Of a stretch of DNA of 5,626 bases, positions 1 through 5,626 are shown in pieces; position 1 is the stretch's first letter, and every line of letters starts with the position of its first letter. Where the stretch lies: positions 1 to 5,626 of the forward strand of contig JAHHTV010000106.1 in assembly GCA_020024395.1 (NCBI GenBank), written 5' to 3'. The notes under the pieces were generated by a model that was not told the origin of the DNA, searched no databases, and was given only the letters and a program-made list of their open reading frames with translations. This DNA comes from Anaerotignum sp. (GTDB lineage Bacteria > Bacillota > Clostridia > Lachnospirales > Anaerotignaceae). The position numbers and the translations under genes were made by a program.

Positions 1-1198
1 ACCAATATACGAAATACAAATTGATACCATTGGAATAGCAGTGAGAAGCATGTGCACCAAATACTGTGATGTCAGGAATTTCATTAACAACTCTTTCTTT
101 ACAAATACGATAAATTTCTTCTACAGCACTCCAACTTGCAGAAACTTCTGTTGTGCAGCATACATTTTTTGTTTCCAGTACTTCTTTTCTTTCTTCTTCG
201 ATACGTGCAGCATCCCAGTTCAAGTTTGCAAACCATGTTTCAATCAATTTATGGTCTACTTCTGTGCATTCTGTATATTTGGAAACAATTTCTTTGATAC
301 CTTCTGCATTTGCTTTAGAAACGCCTTCAGGGCCTTCTGTTACAAACAAAATTACGCATTTGCCTGCTGCAAAGTGAGAGAAATGTTCTTTACCATCTTC
401 TGCATCATACAATCTTGCAACGGCAGGTTTATAACCAGCTGTCATAACATCGTGCATAATACGCAAACCTGTAATCATGTCATCCAATGTATAACCCATA
501 CAGATATTGTATTCTGGATAATATTTGAACAATTTTACAGTTACTTCTGTGATAAAGCATAATGTACCTTCATTACCCAATGCAATATGTCTAATATCAG
601 GGCCTGCTGCTCTTCTAGGAACTGCTTTGATGTTTGAAATAGTACCATCTGGGAATACCACTTCCACGCCTGCTAACATATCTTCAATACCACCATACAA
701 TGTGGAGAACTGACCAATACTTCTTGTTGCAACCAAGCCACCCATTTGTGCCAAAGGTTTGGACTGTGGAGAATGTCCTGTTGTGTAACCAAATTCTCTT
801 ACATGATTTTCCAAATCTTCCAAAACAACGCCGCATTCACAAGTTACTTGCATATTATATGTATCTACATTTATGATTTTTTTCATTTGAGAACCATCTA
901 ATACAATGGAATTTTCTACGATGGTTTCCAAACCACCTTCTGTTGCAGAGTGGCCTGTACGAGGTACTACATTGATACCATTTGCATTCGCAAAACGCAA
1001 AACTTCAGAAACCTGTTCTTTGTTTTTTACAAAAACCACTGCTGCTGGTAATGGATTTGTAAATACTTTGTTGTATCCTTCATATTTACGAAATCTATCA
1101 TAAGAACTTTCTTGCAACACTTCTGTATCTGTTACAACTGCATCAGCTCCACATATTTTCACTAATTCAGCTACGATTTCTTCTCTCAATAAACTCAT
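1..1198 (-). CDS. ygcU: YgcU-like FAD-linked oxidoreductase (AGPS/VAO family), 3' end missing
   Basis: This gene encodes a flavoprotein of the VAO/PCMH FAD-binding fold, in the branch that includes alkyldihydroxyacetonephosphate synthase (AGPS). About 399 residues are visible, and the C-terminus runs off the left edge. E. coli YgcU is about 484 residues, so roughly 85 are missing, including the region where AGPS-type enzymes carry a catalytic His cluster. The FAD pyrophosphate loop is visible at residues 79-91 (PRTGHSATEGGLE). A second FAD-contact block is at 140-174 (TGHSPQSKPLAQMGG, then ATRSIGQFSTLYGGIEDM), and the domain-closing GNEGTLCFITE is at 208-218. The substrate-binding domain follows, with GAHASHCYSNGINLYF near the cut. 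The start is ATG at 1198, preceded by GAGGAGGAG at 1205-1213 with 7 bases between. The frame is open throughout. The gene begins 52 bases after the kinase and is probably cotranscribed. Resemblance to E. coli YgcU is strong from memory. Its substrate is unknown, and literal AGPS activity is unlikely in a sugar-kinase operon. Confidence 0.9.
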   Translation of the reverse strand, partial: MSLLREEIVAELVKICGADAVVTDTEVLQESSYDRFRKYEGYNKVFTNPLPAAVVFVKNKEQVSEVLRFANANGINVVPRTGHSATEGGLETIVENSIVLDGSQMKKIINVDTYNMQVTCECGVVLEDLENHVREFGYTTGHSPQSKPLAQMGGLVATRSIGQFSTLYGGIEDMLAGVEVVFPDGTISNIKAVPRRAAGPDIRHIALGNEGTLCFITEVTVKLFKYYPEYNICMGYTLDDMITGLRIMHDVMTAGYKPAVARLYDAEDGKEHFSHFAAGKCVILFVTEGPEGVSKANAEGIKEIVSKYTECTEVDHKLIETWFANLNWDAARIEEERKEVLETKNVCCTTEVSASWSAVEEIYRICKERVVNEIPDITVFGAHASHCYSNGINLYFVYW

Positions 1199-1250
1199 TG
1201 TTAACTCCTCCTCAATATTTGCCTTTTTGTCTTATATTGTAAAGCTATGA

Positions 1251-2684
1251 TTAGCCAAACATATCATATATTTTTTTATTTATCGGGTCAGAATATTCTT
1301 TGATATCTTTATAAATTGTGTTGATAATCTGGTCATATGTTTTGGTATGTTCCAAATTTGGCTCAAAACCATCACGAATACGAACCATATGTTCCATTGC
1401 GGTTTCATAATCAGGATATGCACCAACACCAACTGCTGCATTGATTGCCGCACCCAAACCAGCCGCATTATTTACAACATTTCTCACACTACGAATACCA
1501 AAAACATCTGCAAATATTTGCATAAACAACGGACTGTTAGAACCGCCACCAGATACAATCACCTGTGTTGGCTGCATATCCAATTCTTTACACATTGCAT
1601 CTACACTCATTTTCATTGTCATCGCAATGGATTCCAATATAGAACGATACATATGGGCACGTTTATGTCTACCATCAAAACCAATGAACATTGCTTTGCG
1701 ATAAGGCAATGCATTTGGTGCAAGGAATTCTCCCACAGTGATAAGCCCTTCACTCCCTGGTGCGATTTGTTTTGCTTCTTCTTCCAATAACTGCTCCACA
1801 CTCACATCCAAAGATTGTGCTTTTTCTTCCATAGGGTCGCCTAACAATTCCTTAAACCAAGAAACGCTCCACATACCACGTCTAATACCTACGCTTGTTT
1901 CATATAAATACTCATGTGGTATTGCAGATAGATTAGACCAGTAATCCACAGATGTTTCTGTGTATACATTTCCTCTCATCATACCACCAATATATGTACC
2001 CAATGATACCAAGCAAGAACCATCATCACGAATACCTGCCCCCAAACCTTCTGCTGCCTTGTCATTTGCAGTTGCAATCACAGGACAGCCTTCTGGAAGT
2101 AATGTTGCTTGACTTGCTTCTTTTGTCACATACCCCAATACTTCTCCTGGCATTACCAAATCAAACAAATTTTCACGTTTGATATTATATGGTTCATAAT
2201 CTGCTGGGTTATCGCTCCACTTCCATTCTTTTTTATCAAAAGGTCCATACACGCCTTCATAATTTGCTGCTGTATCTTTGAATGCACCTGTCATCCGAAC
2301 TGTCAGATATCCTGTCGTTGTAGAAAGATACGCCATTTCTGGAATATCATTTTGATATGGTTTTGCCAATCTTTTATCCATCCAGTTGATAACTGGATAA
2401 GCAAGTGTACCATCTTTTTTCAAATAGGTTCTGCAACAACGAATACTGCCCAAACCAATCCCCAATATATCTTCTTTGTTGCCTTCAAATTTTTGCATCA
2501 AATTTCTGCTTACGGTAACCAATGAGTCCCAAAGGTCATCGTCAGGATGCTCTGCTGTATCTGCATCAGGCACATAAAGCGGTCTTAATGTCATTTTTTC
2601 TTCACATATGATATTTCCTTCCAAATCGTAAATACCAATTTTGGTACTTTGTGTACCACCATCGATGCCGATTACATACTTCAT
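1251..2684 (-). CDS. ygcE: YgcE-like FGGY-family carbohydrate kinase
   Basis: This is a 477-residue ATP-dependent sugar or polyol kinase of the FGGY family (actin-like ATPase fold), presumably cytosolic. The N-terminal phosphate-1 motif GIDGGTQSTK is at residues 6-15. SIRCCR at 80-85 lies where many relatives carry a GQMHG-type motif, followed by NWMDKR at 100-105. The probable catalytic base is Asp208 in ATANDKAAEGLGAG. Phosphate-2 is VSLGTY at 226-231. The C-terminal adenosine-binding segment is VSGGGSNSPLFMQIFADVFG at 377-396, followed by NNAAGLGAAINAAVGVGAYPDY at 405-426. Length and motifs look complete and close to E. coli YgcE (about 490 residues, from memory), with shared blocks such as DADTAEHPDDDLW and GLGSIRCC. 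The ATG at 2684 follows AGGAGG with 10 bases between, and the gene starts 15 bases after the MFS stop codon. The exact substrate cannot be inferred; FGGY members phosphorylate ribulose, xylulose, glycerol, gluconate and others. Confidence 0.93.
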   Translation of the reverse strand: MKYVIGIDGGTQSTKIGIYDLEGNIICEEKMTLRPLYVPDADTAEHPDDDLWDSLVTVSRNLMQKFEGNKEDILGIGLGSIRCCRTYLKKDGTLAYPVINWMDKRLAKPYQNDIPEMAYLSTTTGYLTVRMTGAFKDTAANYEGVYGPFDKKEWKWSDNPADYEPYNIKRENLFDLVMPGEVLGYVTKEASQATLLPEGCPVIATANDKAAEGLGAGIRDDGSCLVSLGTYIGGMMRGNVYTETSVDYWSNLSAIPHEYLYETSVGIRRGMWSVSWFKELLGDPMEEKAQSLDVSVEQLLEEEAKQIAPGSEGLITVGEFLAPNALPYRKAMFIGFDGRHKRAHMYRSILESIAMTMKMSVDAMCKELDMQPTQVIVSGGGSNSPLFMQIFADVFGIRSVRNVVNNAAGLGAAINAAVGVGAYPDYETAMEHMVRIRDGFEPNLEHTKTYDQIINTIYKDIKEYSDPINKKIYDMFG

Positions 2685-2694
2685 TTTATAAGTA

Positions 2695-2700
2695 CCTCCT
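2695..2700 (-). promoter_or_regulatory. Ribosome binding site of the kinase, touching the upstream stop codon
   Basis: The complement reads AGGAGG, a full consensus Shine-Dalgarno sequence, 10 bases before the kinase ATG at 2684. Its first A is also the last base of the TAA stop of the MFS gene (2702-2700). Ribosomes terminating on the transporter would therefore sit on this site, so translational coupling of transporter and kinase is likely (inference). Confidence 0.85.
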
Positions 2701-3971
2701 TATGCTTCTGACTCAGCCAATTCGAGTTTGTTTGTTTCAATTTGTGCTTTATTTTTTTGCATATACCGCAACAAAATCAACACCAGAACGATATTCACAA
2801 TAATCAATACCATCATATAAATGAAAATCATTCTATATCCGCCAGCACCTGGATATGCATCCAACCAATATCCGCACAATGTAGAGTTAAATGCATCTGG
2901 TAAGAATCCAATAAACATTGCAAATCCGGCAACTGCACCATATATTTTCTTTGGTGTACCAATTTCCCCAATAATTGCGTAGTACATACCTCTCATACCG
3001 TATATTGCAAATGAGCTAACCAACATAATCGCAACGGTGATTGCTGTATACTCTGCACCCACTGGCAGTATCAAGAAAATCGCCAGAGAGATTACAAACA
3101 ATACATCAAAAATACCAATCAACAATGTACATCTACCGCCCATTTTTTCAGAAATAAAACCACTAATTGGAGCACCTATCAAACGAATAACATCTTTTCT
3201 CAAAATACCTACATAACCTGCTGCAACTGCGGACATTCCCAATACGGTTTCGCCATATGACTGCATATAAGATGATGCAGAATACGCTGCATAAATTGTA
3301 AATATCACACCTGCAACCAACCATGCAGAAGGTGTTTTTAATGCTGTCATCATATCTTTTATTACAGAAGTATCACTGGAAGTACCTTGACTTGTATTAT
3401 CTGCCATAAAGAAGAAACTCACAACACCTGCGATAATGGACAAAATAGCCAATGCCAGAATAACTGCACGAATACCACCCATTCTTTCAAATACTTGCAT
3501 CAGTGCCAACCACATCACAAGAACAAATACGCCACGAACCCCTTCAAACAAACCAAATATTTTTCCTTGTCCTTCTTTTTCTTCCAACAAAGATACCGCT
3601 TTTGTCATAGCAGGCCAAAACATACCAATATTTGTGATTGCCCATAACGCATGGATTATCATAGTAGCTTGAAATGATGGCATTGTAGAAAACCAAAGTC
3701 CAAGAAGACCACATCCAATTGCAGAAGTTGCAAACAATTTTCTGTGTGAAATTCTATCTGCTATCCAACCACCTGGAATATACAAAATGGCTGCAAGCAT
3801 ACCAAACAAGCTCATTGACATACCAAATTCTGTATTGCTTTGTCCCAAAGCTTCTCTCAATGGTTCATACAATGCCCATCTTAAGTATGGCAACTCTGTA
3901 ATAACCCCGCAAGTTAAACATATAATCATAAATGTAAGCCATTTATTTTGTTTTTTTGCTGTTGTCCCCAT
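2700..3971 (-). CDS. yqcE: YqcE-like MFS transporter
   Basis: This encodes a 423-residue inner-membrane carrier of the major facilitator superfamily, a secondary transporter usually driven by proton or ion gradients. Hydrophobic stretches throughout fit about 12 membrane segments. The conserved MFS loop between segments 2 and 3 appears as GGWIADRISHRK at residues 67-78. A more polar central loop at about 190-210 (DNTSQGTSSDTS) separates the two six-helix halves. The tail from about 402 is charged and cytoplasmic. The N-terminal block ELPYLRWALYEPL (26-38), then QSNTEFGMSMSLFG and ILYIPGGW, match my recollection of E. coli YqcE (about 425 residues), which lies next to ygcE there. The ATG at 3971 is preceded by GGGAG at 3978-3982, a weaker ribosome site than its neighbours have. 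The gap after the SDR stop is 28 bases, so they are probably one transcript. The substrate is unknown but presumably the compound handled by the adjacent kinase and dehydrogenase. Confidence 0.9.
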   Translation of the reverse strand: MGTTAKKQNKWLTFMIICLTCGVITELPYLRWALYEPLREALGQSNTEFGMSMSLFGMLAAILYIPGGWIADRISHRKLFATSAIGCGLLGLWFSTMPSFQATMIIHALWAITNIGMFWPAMTKAVSLLEEKEGQGKIFGLFEGVRGVFVLVMWLALMQVFERMGGIRAVILALAILSIIAGVVSFFFMADNTSQGTSSDTSVIKDMMTALKTPSAWLVAGVIFTIYAAYSASSYMQSYGETVLGMSAVAAGYVGILRKDVIRLIGAPISGFISEKMGGRCTLLIGIFDVLFVISLAIFLILPVGAEYTAITVAIMLVSSFAIYGMRGMYYAIIGEIGTPKKIYGAVAGFAMFIGFLPDAFNSTLCGYWLDAYPGAGGYRMIFIYMMVLIIVNIVLVLILLRYMQKNKAQIETNKLELAESEA

Positions 3972-3999
3972 ATTGTTCTCCCTTCTCTTTTCAGCAACA

Positions 4000-4782
4000 T
4001 TATCTCATCAAGAAGCCACCATCTACTGTCAAAACAATACCATTGACATAATCAGAAGCATTACTTGCCAAGAATACGCAAGCACCCATCAAATCATATA
4101 AATCGCCCCATCTGTTTGCAGGGATATGGGAAAGTATTTCTGCATTTCTTTTTGCATCACTTCTTGTTTTTTCTGTCAATTTTGTTGCAAAATATCCAGG
4201 TGCGATTGTATTTACCTGTATATTGAACTGTGCCAATTCGTCACACATTGCTTTTGCCAAACCTGCAATACCATGTTTTGTTGCAGCATATGCAGGAGAC
4301 CACTGACCACCCAAGAATGTGTATAAAGAACCAATGTTGATAATTTTACCACTATTTTGTTTAATCATATATTTCAATGCTTCATGTGTCATTTCAAATG
4401 CTGCTGTCAAGTTCAATGCAACCATTTTATCCCATTCTTTTCTGGTGTACTGTGTCACATCTTCTACATTGATGCTCATACCTGCACAATTTACCAAAAT
4501 ATCTACACTGCCCCATGTATTAAAACATTCATCTACCACACGTTTACATTCTCCATCTGCGGTAATATCCGCCAAAACAAATTTGTATTCTTTTCCGCAA
4601 CCTTCAATCAATTCTTTTGTTTCGCCGTTATCATCTGCAATACTTGCAACCAATACATTTGCACCAGCTTTTGCCAAAGCAGTGGAAAATGCTTGACCCA
4701 GACCAGAGTTCCCACCAGTTACAATAGCATTTTTTCCTTCCAATGAAAACAGTCCCATATGAAAATCGTTAATTTGATGCAT
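4000..4782 (-). CDS. ygcW: YgcW-like short-chain dehydrogenase/reductase
   Basis: This is a 260-residue classical SDR, a cytosolic NAD(P)-dependent oxidoreductase with a Rossmann fold, related to the gluconate 5-dehydrogenase/KduD group. The cofactor loop TGGNSGLG is at residues 22-29. The usual NNAG is NCAG at 98-101. The catalytic set is complete: Asn124, Ser152, Tyr165 and Lys169 (YAATK). PGYFAT at 195-200 and the C-terminal DYVNGIVLTVDGGFLMR are also typical. Blocks such as LGGQWSPAY, HIPANRWGD and DLMGA match E. coli YgcW as I recall it, so orthology is likely. ATG at 4782 is chosen because AGGAGG lies at 4791-4796 with 8 bases between; the internal Met9 has no such site. It is the first gene of the operon and is followed after 28 bases by the transporter. 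No clear acidic residue follows the second strand, so NAD versus NADP preference is undecided. Sugar, polyol or sugar-acid oxidation is the likely role, with unknown substrate. Confidence 0.93.
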   Translation of the reverse strand: MHQINDFHMGLFSLEGKNAIVTGGNSGLGQAFSTALAKAGANVLVASIADDNGETKELIEGCGKEYKFVLADITADGECKRVVDECFNTWGSVDILVNCAGMSINVEDVTQYTRKEWDKMVALNLTAAFEMTHEALKYMIKQNSGKIINIGSLYTFLGGQWSPAYAATKHGIAGLAKAMCDELAQFNIQVNTIAPGYFATKLTEKTRSDAKRNAEILSHIPANRWGDLYDLMGACVFLASNASDYVNGIVLTVDGGFLMR

Positions 4783-4814
4783 AAATAATTCCTCCTTTTT
4801 TATGAAATCGTTAA
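4758..4814. repeat. Imperfect direct repeat flanking the SDR start
   Basis: The plus strand carries TATGAAATCGTTAA at 4801-4814 and TATGAAAATCGTTAA at 4758-4772, which differ by one inserted A. The two copies flank the ribosome site and start codon of the SDR gene, and the second lies inside its first codons. Both contain the 8-mer AATCGTTA, which also occurs inverted at 4894-4901. This could be a paired operator or alternative RNA pairing partners. Confidence 0.55.
4791..4796 (-). promoter_or_regulatory. Ribosome binding site of the SDR gene
   Basis: The complement reads AGGAGG, 8 bases before the ATG at 4782. It fixes the start of the SDR at Met1 rather than Met9 and marks the downstream end of the leader region. 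Confidence 0.88.
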
Positions 4815-4816
4815 AG
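4803..4816. promoter_or_regulatory. Possible catabolite-responsive (cre-like) operator
   Basis: The plus strand reads TGAAATCGTTAAAG, which matches 12 of 14 positions of the general cre consensus TGWAANCGNTNWCA; three of those positions are N. It lies downstream of the promoter, between the leader hairpin and the ribosome site, where bound CcpA could act as a roadblock. It overlaps one copy of the TAACGATT motif. The match is imperfect at the 3' end, and another LacI-type regulator or chance is equally possible. Confidence 0.25.
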
Positions 4817-4901
4817 TACGAAAAAAAGACGACCGAAATGCACTATTTCTCATAAATAGTCCATTTGATCGTCTTTCTACTATGTTCTGCTTCTAACGAT
4901 T
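4806..4901 (-). repeat. Inverted repeat enclosing the leader hairpin
   Basis: AATCGTTA at 4806-4813 (plus strand) is the exact reverse complement of TAACGATT at 4894-4901. In the leader RNA the 5' copy could pair with the 3' copy to form an 8-bp outer stem around the terminator hairpin. The pairing is seen in the sequence; a function is not proven. Confidence 0.6.
4821..4876 (-). terminator. Rho-independent terminator-like hairpin in the operon leader
   Basis: In the minus-strand RNA the arm 4876-4854 pairs with 4848-4825. There are 8 bp (AAAGACGA with UCGUCUUU), then a U-G and a C-G pair, a bulged C at 4835, 5 bp (AAAUG), one G-G mismatch, and 7 bp closing a five-base loop at 4849-4853. It is followed by seven U residues (4827-4821), three of which join the base of the stem. 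The hairpin lies about 40 bases downstream of the predicted transcription start and about 25 bases before the SDR ribosome site. It could end readthrough from the BCCT gene. Because a promoter lies upstream of it, it could also act as an attenuator of the operon. Confidence 0.8.
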
Positions 4902-4925
4902 CGAAATATTTTTTTATTTGAAAGC

Positions 4926-4954
4926 ATCATATCAAACATTTTTGTATCTGTCAA
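4926..4954 (-). promoter_or_regulatory. Sigma-A-type promoter of the ygcW-yqcE-ygcE-ygcU operon
   Basis: On the minus strand the -35 box is a perfect TTGACA (4954-4949). The spacer is 17 bases, and the -10 box is TATGAT (4931-4926), one mismatch from consensus. A TG pair one base before the -10 makes it an extended -10. The stretch upstream of the -35 is A/T-rich and could act as an UP-like element. Transcription would start near A4919, giving a leader of about 137 bases before the SDR start codon. Confidence 0.85.
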
Positions 4955-5027
4955 TGCTCTATTATTTTTTTGTACGAAACAACAGAATTTTCATCATTTT
5001 TTTATGCACATTGCCAAATTTCATGTA

Positions 5028-5626
5028 TTATTCTTCTTCTTTAGTAGTATTCTCATCAACATCTTTGTCTACCACATTATATTTTTTGACATTACTTGCA
5101 ATCACAAACACACAAATAACGCCACCTAAAATGATAAAAATATTTGGCAAACCACCCAGATTAGACACCATTTTAATACCATCTATGCCAGCGATTGTCA
5201 GCATAATATAGGACAATACAGAAAACAGGATGCCCCACATCACTTTCATAAAAATTGGTGCTTCTTGTTCCTCTGGTGAAATACCTGTTGTTGATAATGC
5301 AGCGATTGAATTTGTTGTAGAGTCCATTGCTGTAATCATAGATAATAACAATGCGACAAAAAATAAAACGATAATGACACGTGCCATTGGAAGCTCTCTA
5401 AATATGGTATAGATAACTGCTTCAGCACCTTGTCCATTGAGAATAGAAATCAAATCTAATTTTCCACTTAACTGATAATAAATTGCGAGATTAGAAAATA
5501 CACCACTCCAAACAATATTGAAAAGAATTGGAATACCAAAATTGATTTTGATTAAATCTTTTATTTTATATCCAACGCCCAATCTAGCAAGAAAGCAAGC
5601 AGAAATCGGTGCCCAGCTACCCCAAC
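5028..5626 (-). CDS. BCCT-family transporter, C-terminal part
   Basis: This is the end of an inner-membrane secondary transporter of the betaine/carnitine/choline family, which imports quaternary-ammonium solutes or exchanges them. About 198 residues are visible, and the reading frame is open to the right edge, so the start lies outside. The first visible residues, WGSWAPISACFLARLGVGYK, match the conserved BCCT segment WxSWAPFxGxFIARxSRG. TAMDSTTNSIAALS and GIDGIKMVSNLGGLP fit the last membrane segments of this family. Three or four hydrophobic segments can be seen. The tail is charged and acidic and ends in EEE before TAA at 5030-5028. The TTG at 5582 is an internal Leu codon, not a start. 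No clear terminator follows within the 73 bases before the next -35 box, so readthrough could stop at the hairpin at 4821-4876. The substrate is not resolvable, because the key aromatic-box residues are mostly outside the window. Confidence 0.88.
   Translation of the reverse strand, partial: WGSWAPISACFLARLGVGYKIKDLIKINFGIPILFNIVWSGVFSNLAIYYQLSGKLDLISILNGQGAEAVIYTIFRELPMARVIIVLFFVALLLSMITAMDSTTNSIAALSTTGISPEEQEAPIFMKVMWGILFSVLSYIMLTIAGIDGIKMVSNLGGLPNIFIILGGVICVFVIASNVKKYNVVDKDVDENTTKEEE

Noticed and set aside
41..562. Open frame on the plus strand opposite the FAD-linked oxidoreductase
   Set aside because: It is rich in Cys, Phe and Asn with no domain pattern and is antisense to a clear gene; this is a typical shadow frame. 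The same holds for the other plus-strand frames opposite the kinase, transporter and SDR.
1199..1250. Terminator or promoter between the kinase and the FAD-linked oxidoreductase
   Set aside because: The 52-base gap holds a strong ribosome site but no stable hairpin with a T-run and no good -35/-10 pair, so cotranscription is preferred.
4756..4758. Met9 as an alternative start of the SDR
   Set aside because: There is no purine-rich ribosome site before it, whereas Met1 has AGGAGG at the right distance.
4800..4853. A 17-codon leader ORF (ATG in the hairpin loop, TAA just before the SDR ribosome site)
   Set aside because: It has no convincing ribosome site, lies within the terminator stem and T-run, and its residues look random; it is not a supported leader peptide.
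4955..5027. Terminator directly after the BCCT gene
   Set aside because: The stretch is AT-rich with several A-runs on the minus strand, but I see no stem followed by a T-run.
5580..5582. TTG as the start of the transporter gene
   Set aside because: The frame continues upstream to the window edge with the conserved BCCT residues WGSWAPISACFLAR, so this is an internal Leu codon of a truncated gene.
1..5626. CRISPR array, tRNA, rRNA, insertion sequence or phage element
   Set aside because: There are no regularly spaced repeats, no cloverleaf-like sequence, no transposase or integrase motif, and almost all of the DNA is accounted for by metabolic and transport genes.

Overview
The window is AT-rich bacterial DNA in which every convincing gene lies on the minus strand. 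Strong AGGAGG-type ribosome binding sites, a sigma-A-type promoter and the overall codon style suggest a low-GC Firmicute, probably a gut-type anaerobic member of the Clostridia. The taxon is an inference; no marker gene is present.

Layout, in the direction of transcription (right to left). (1) 5626-5028: the C-terminal part of a BCCT-family (betaine/carnitine/choline) transporter, whose start lies outside the window. (2) 5027-4783: a 245-base intergenic region with a near-consensus promoter (-35 at 4949-4954, -10 at 4926-4931, 17-base spacer). It is followed by a roughly 137-base leader with a strong hairpin and seven-T run (terminator-like), and three copies of an 8-base motif, TAACGATT/AATCGTTA. 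(3) 4782-1: four tightly spaced genes that read as one operon. These are a short-chain dehydrogenase (YgcW-like), an MFS transporter (YqcE-like), an FGGY-family carbohydrate kinase (YgcE-like) and an AGPS/VAO-type FAD-linked oxidase (YgcU-like, cut off by the left edge).

All four operon products closely resemble the Escherichia coli proteins YgcW, YqcE, YgcE and YgcU, as far as I can recall those sequences. To my knowledge this gene set has no firmly established substrate. The plausible logic is uptake of a sugar, polyol or sugar acid by the MFS carrier, NAD(P)-linked oxidation or reduction by the SDR, FAD-dependent oxidation by the YgcU-like enzyme, and ATP-dependent phosphorylation by the kinase. 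The order of the steps cannot be read from the sequence.

The most interesting feature is regulatory. A strong promoter is separated from the first gene by a terminator hairpin, which suggests transcription attenuation or antitermination. E. coli carries a GlpP-family putative antiterminator gene (ygcP) in its equivalent cluster, which makes this idea testable.
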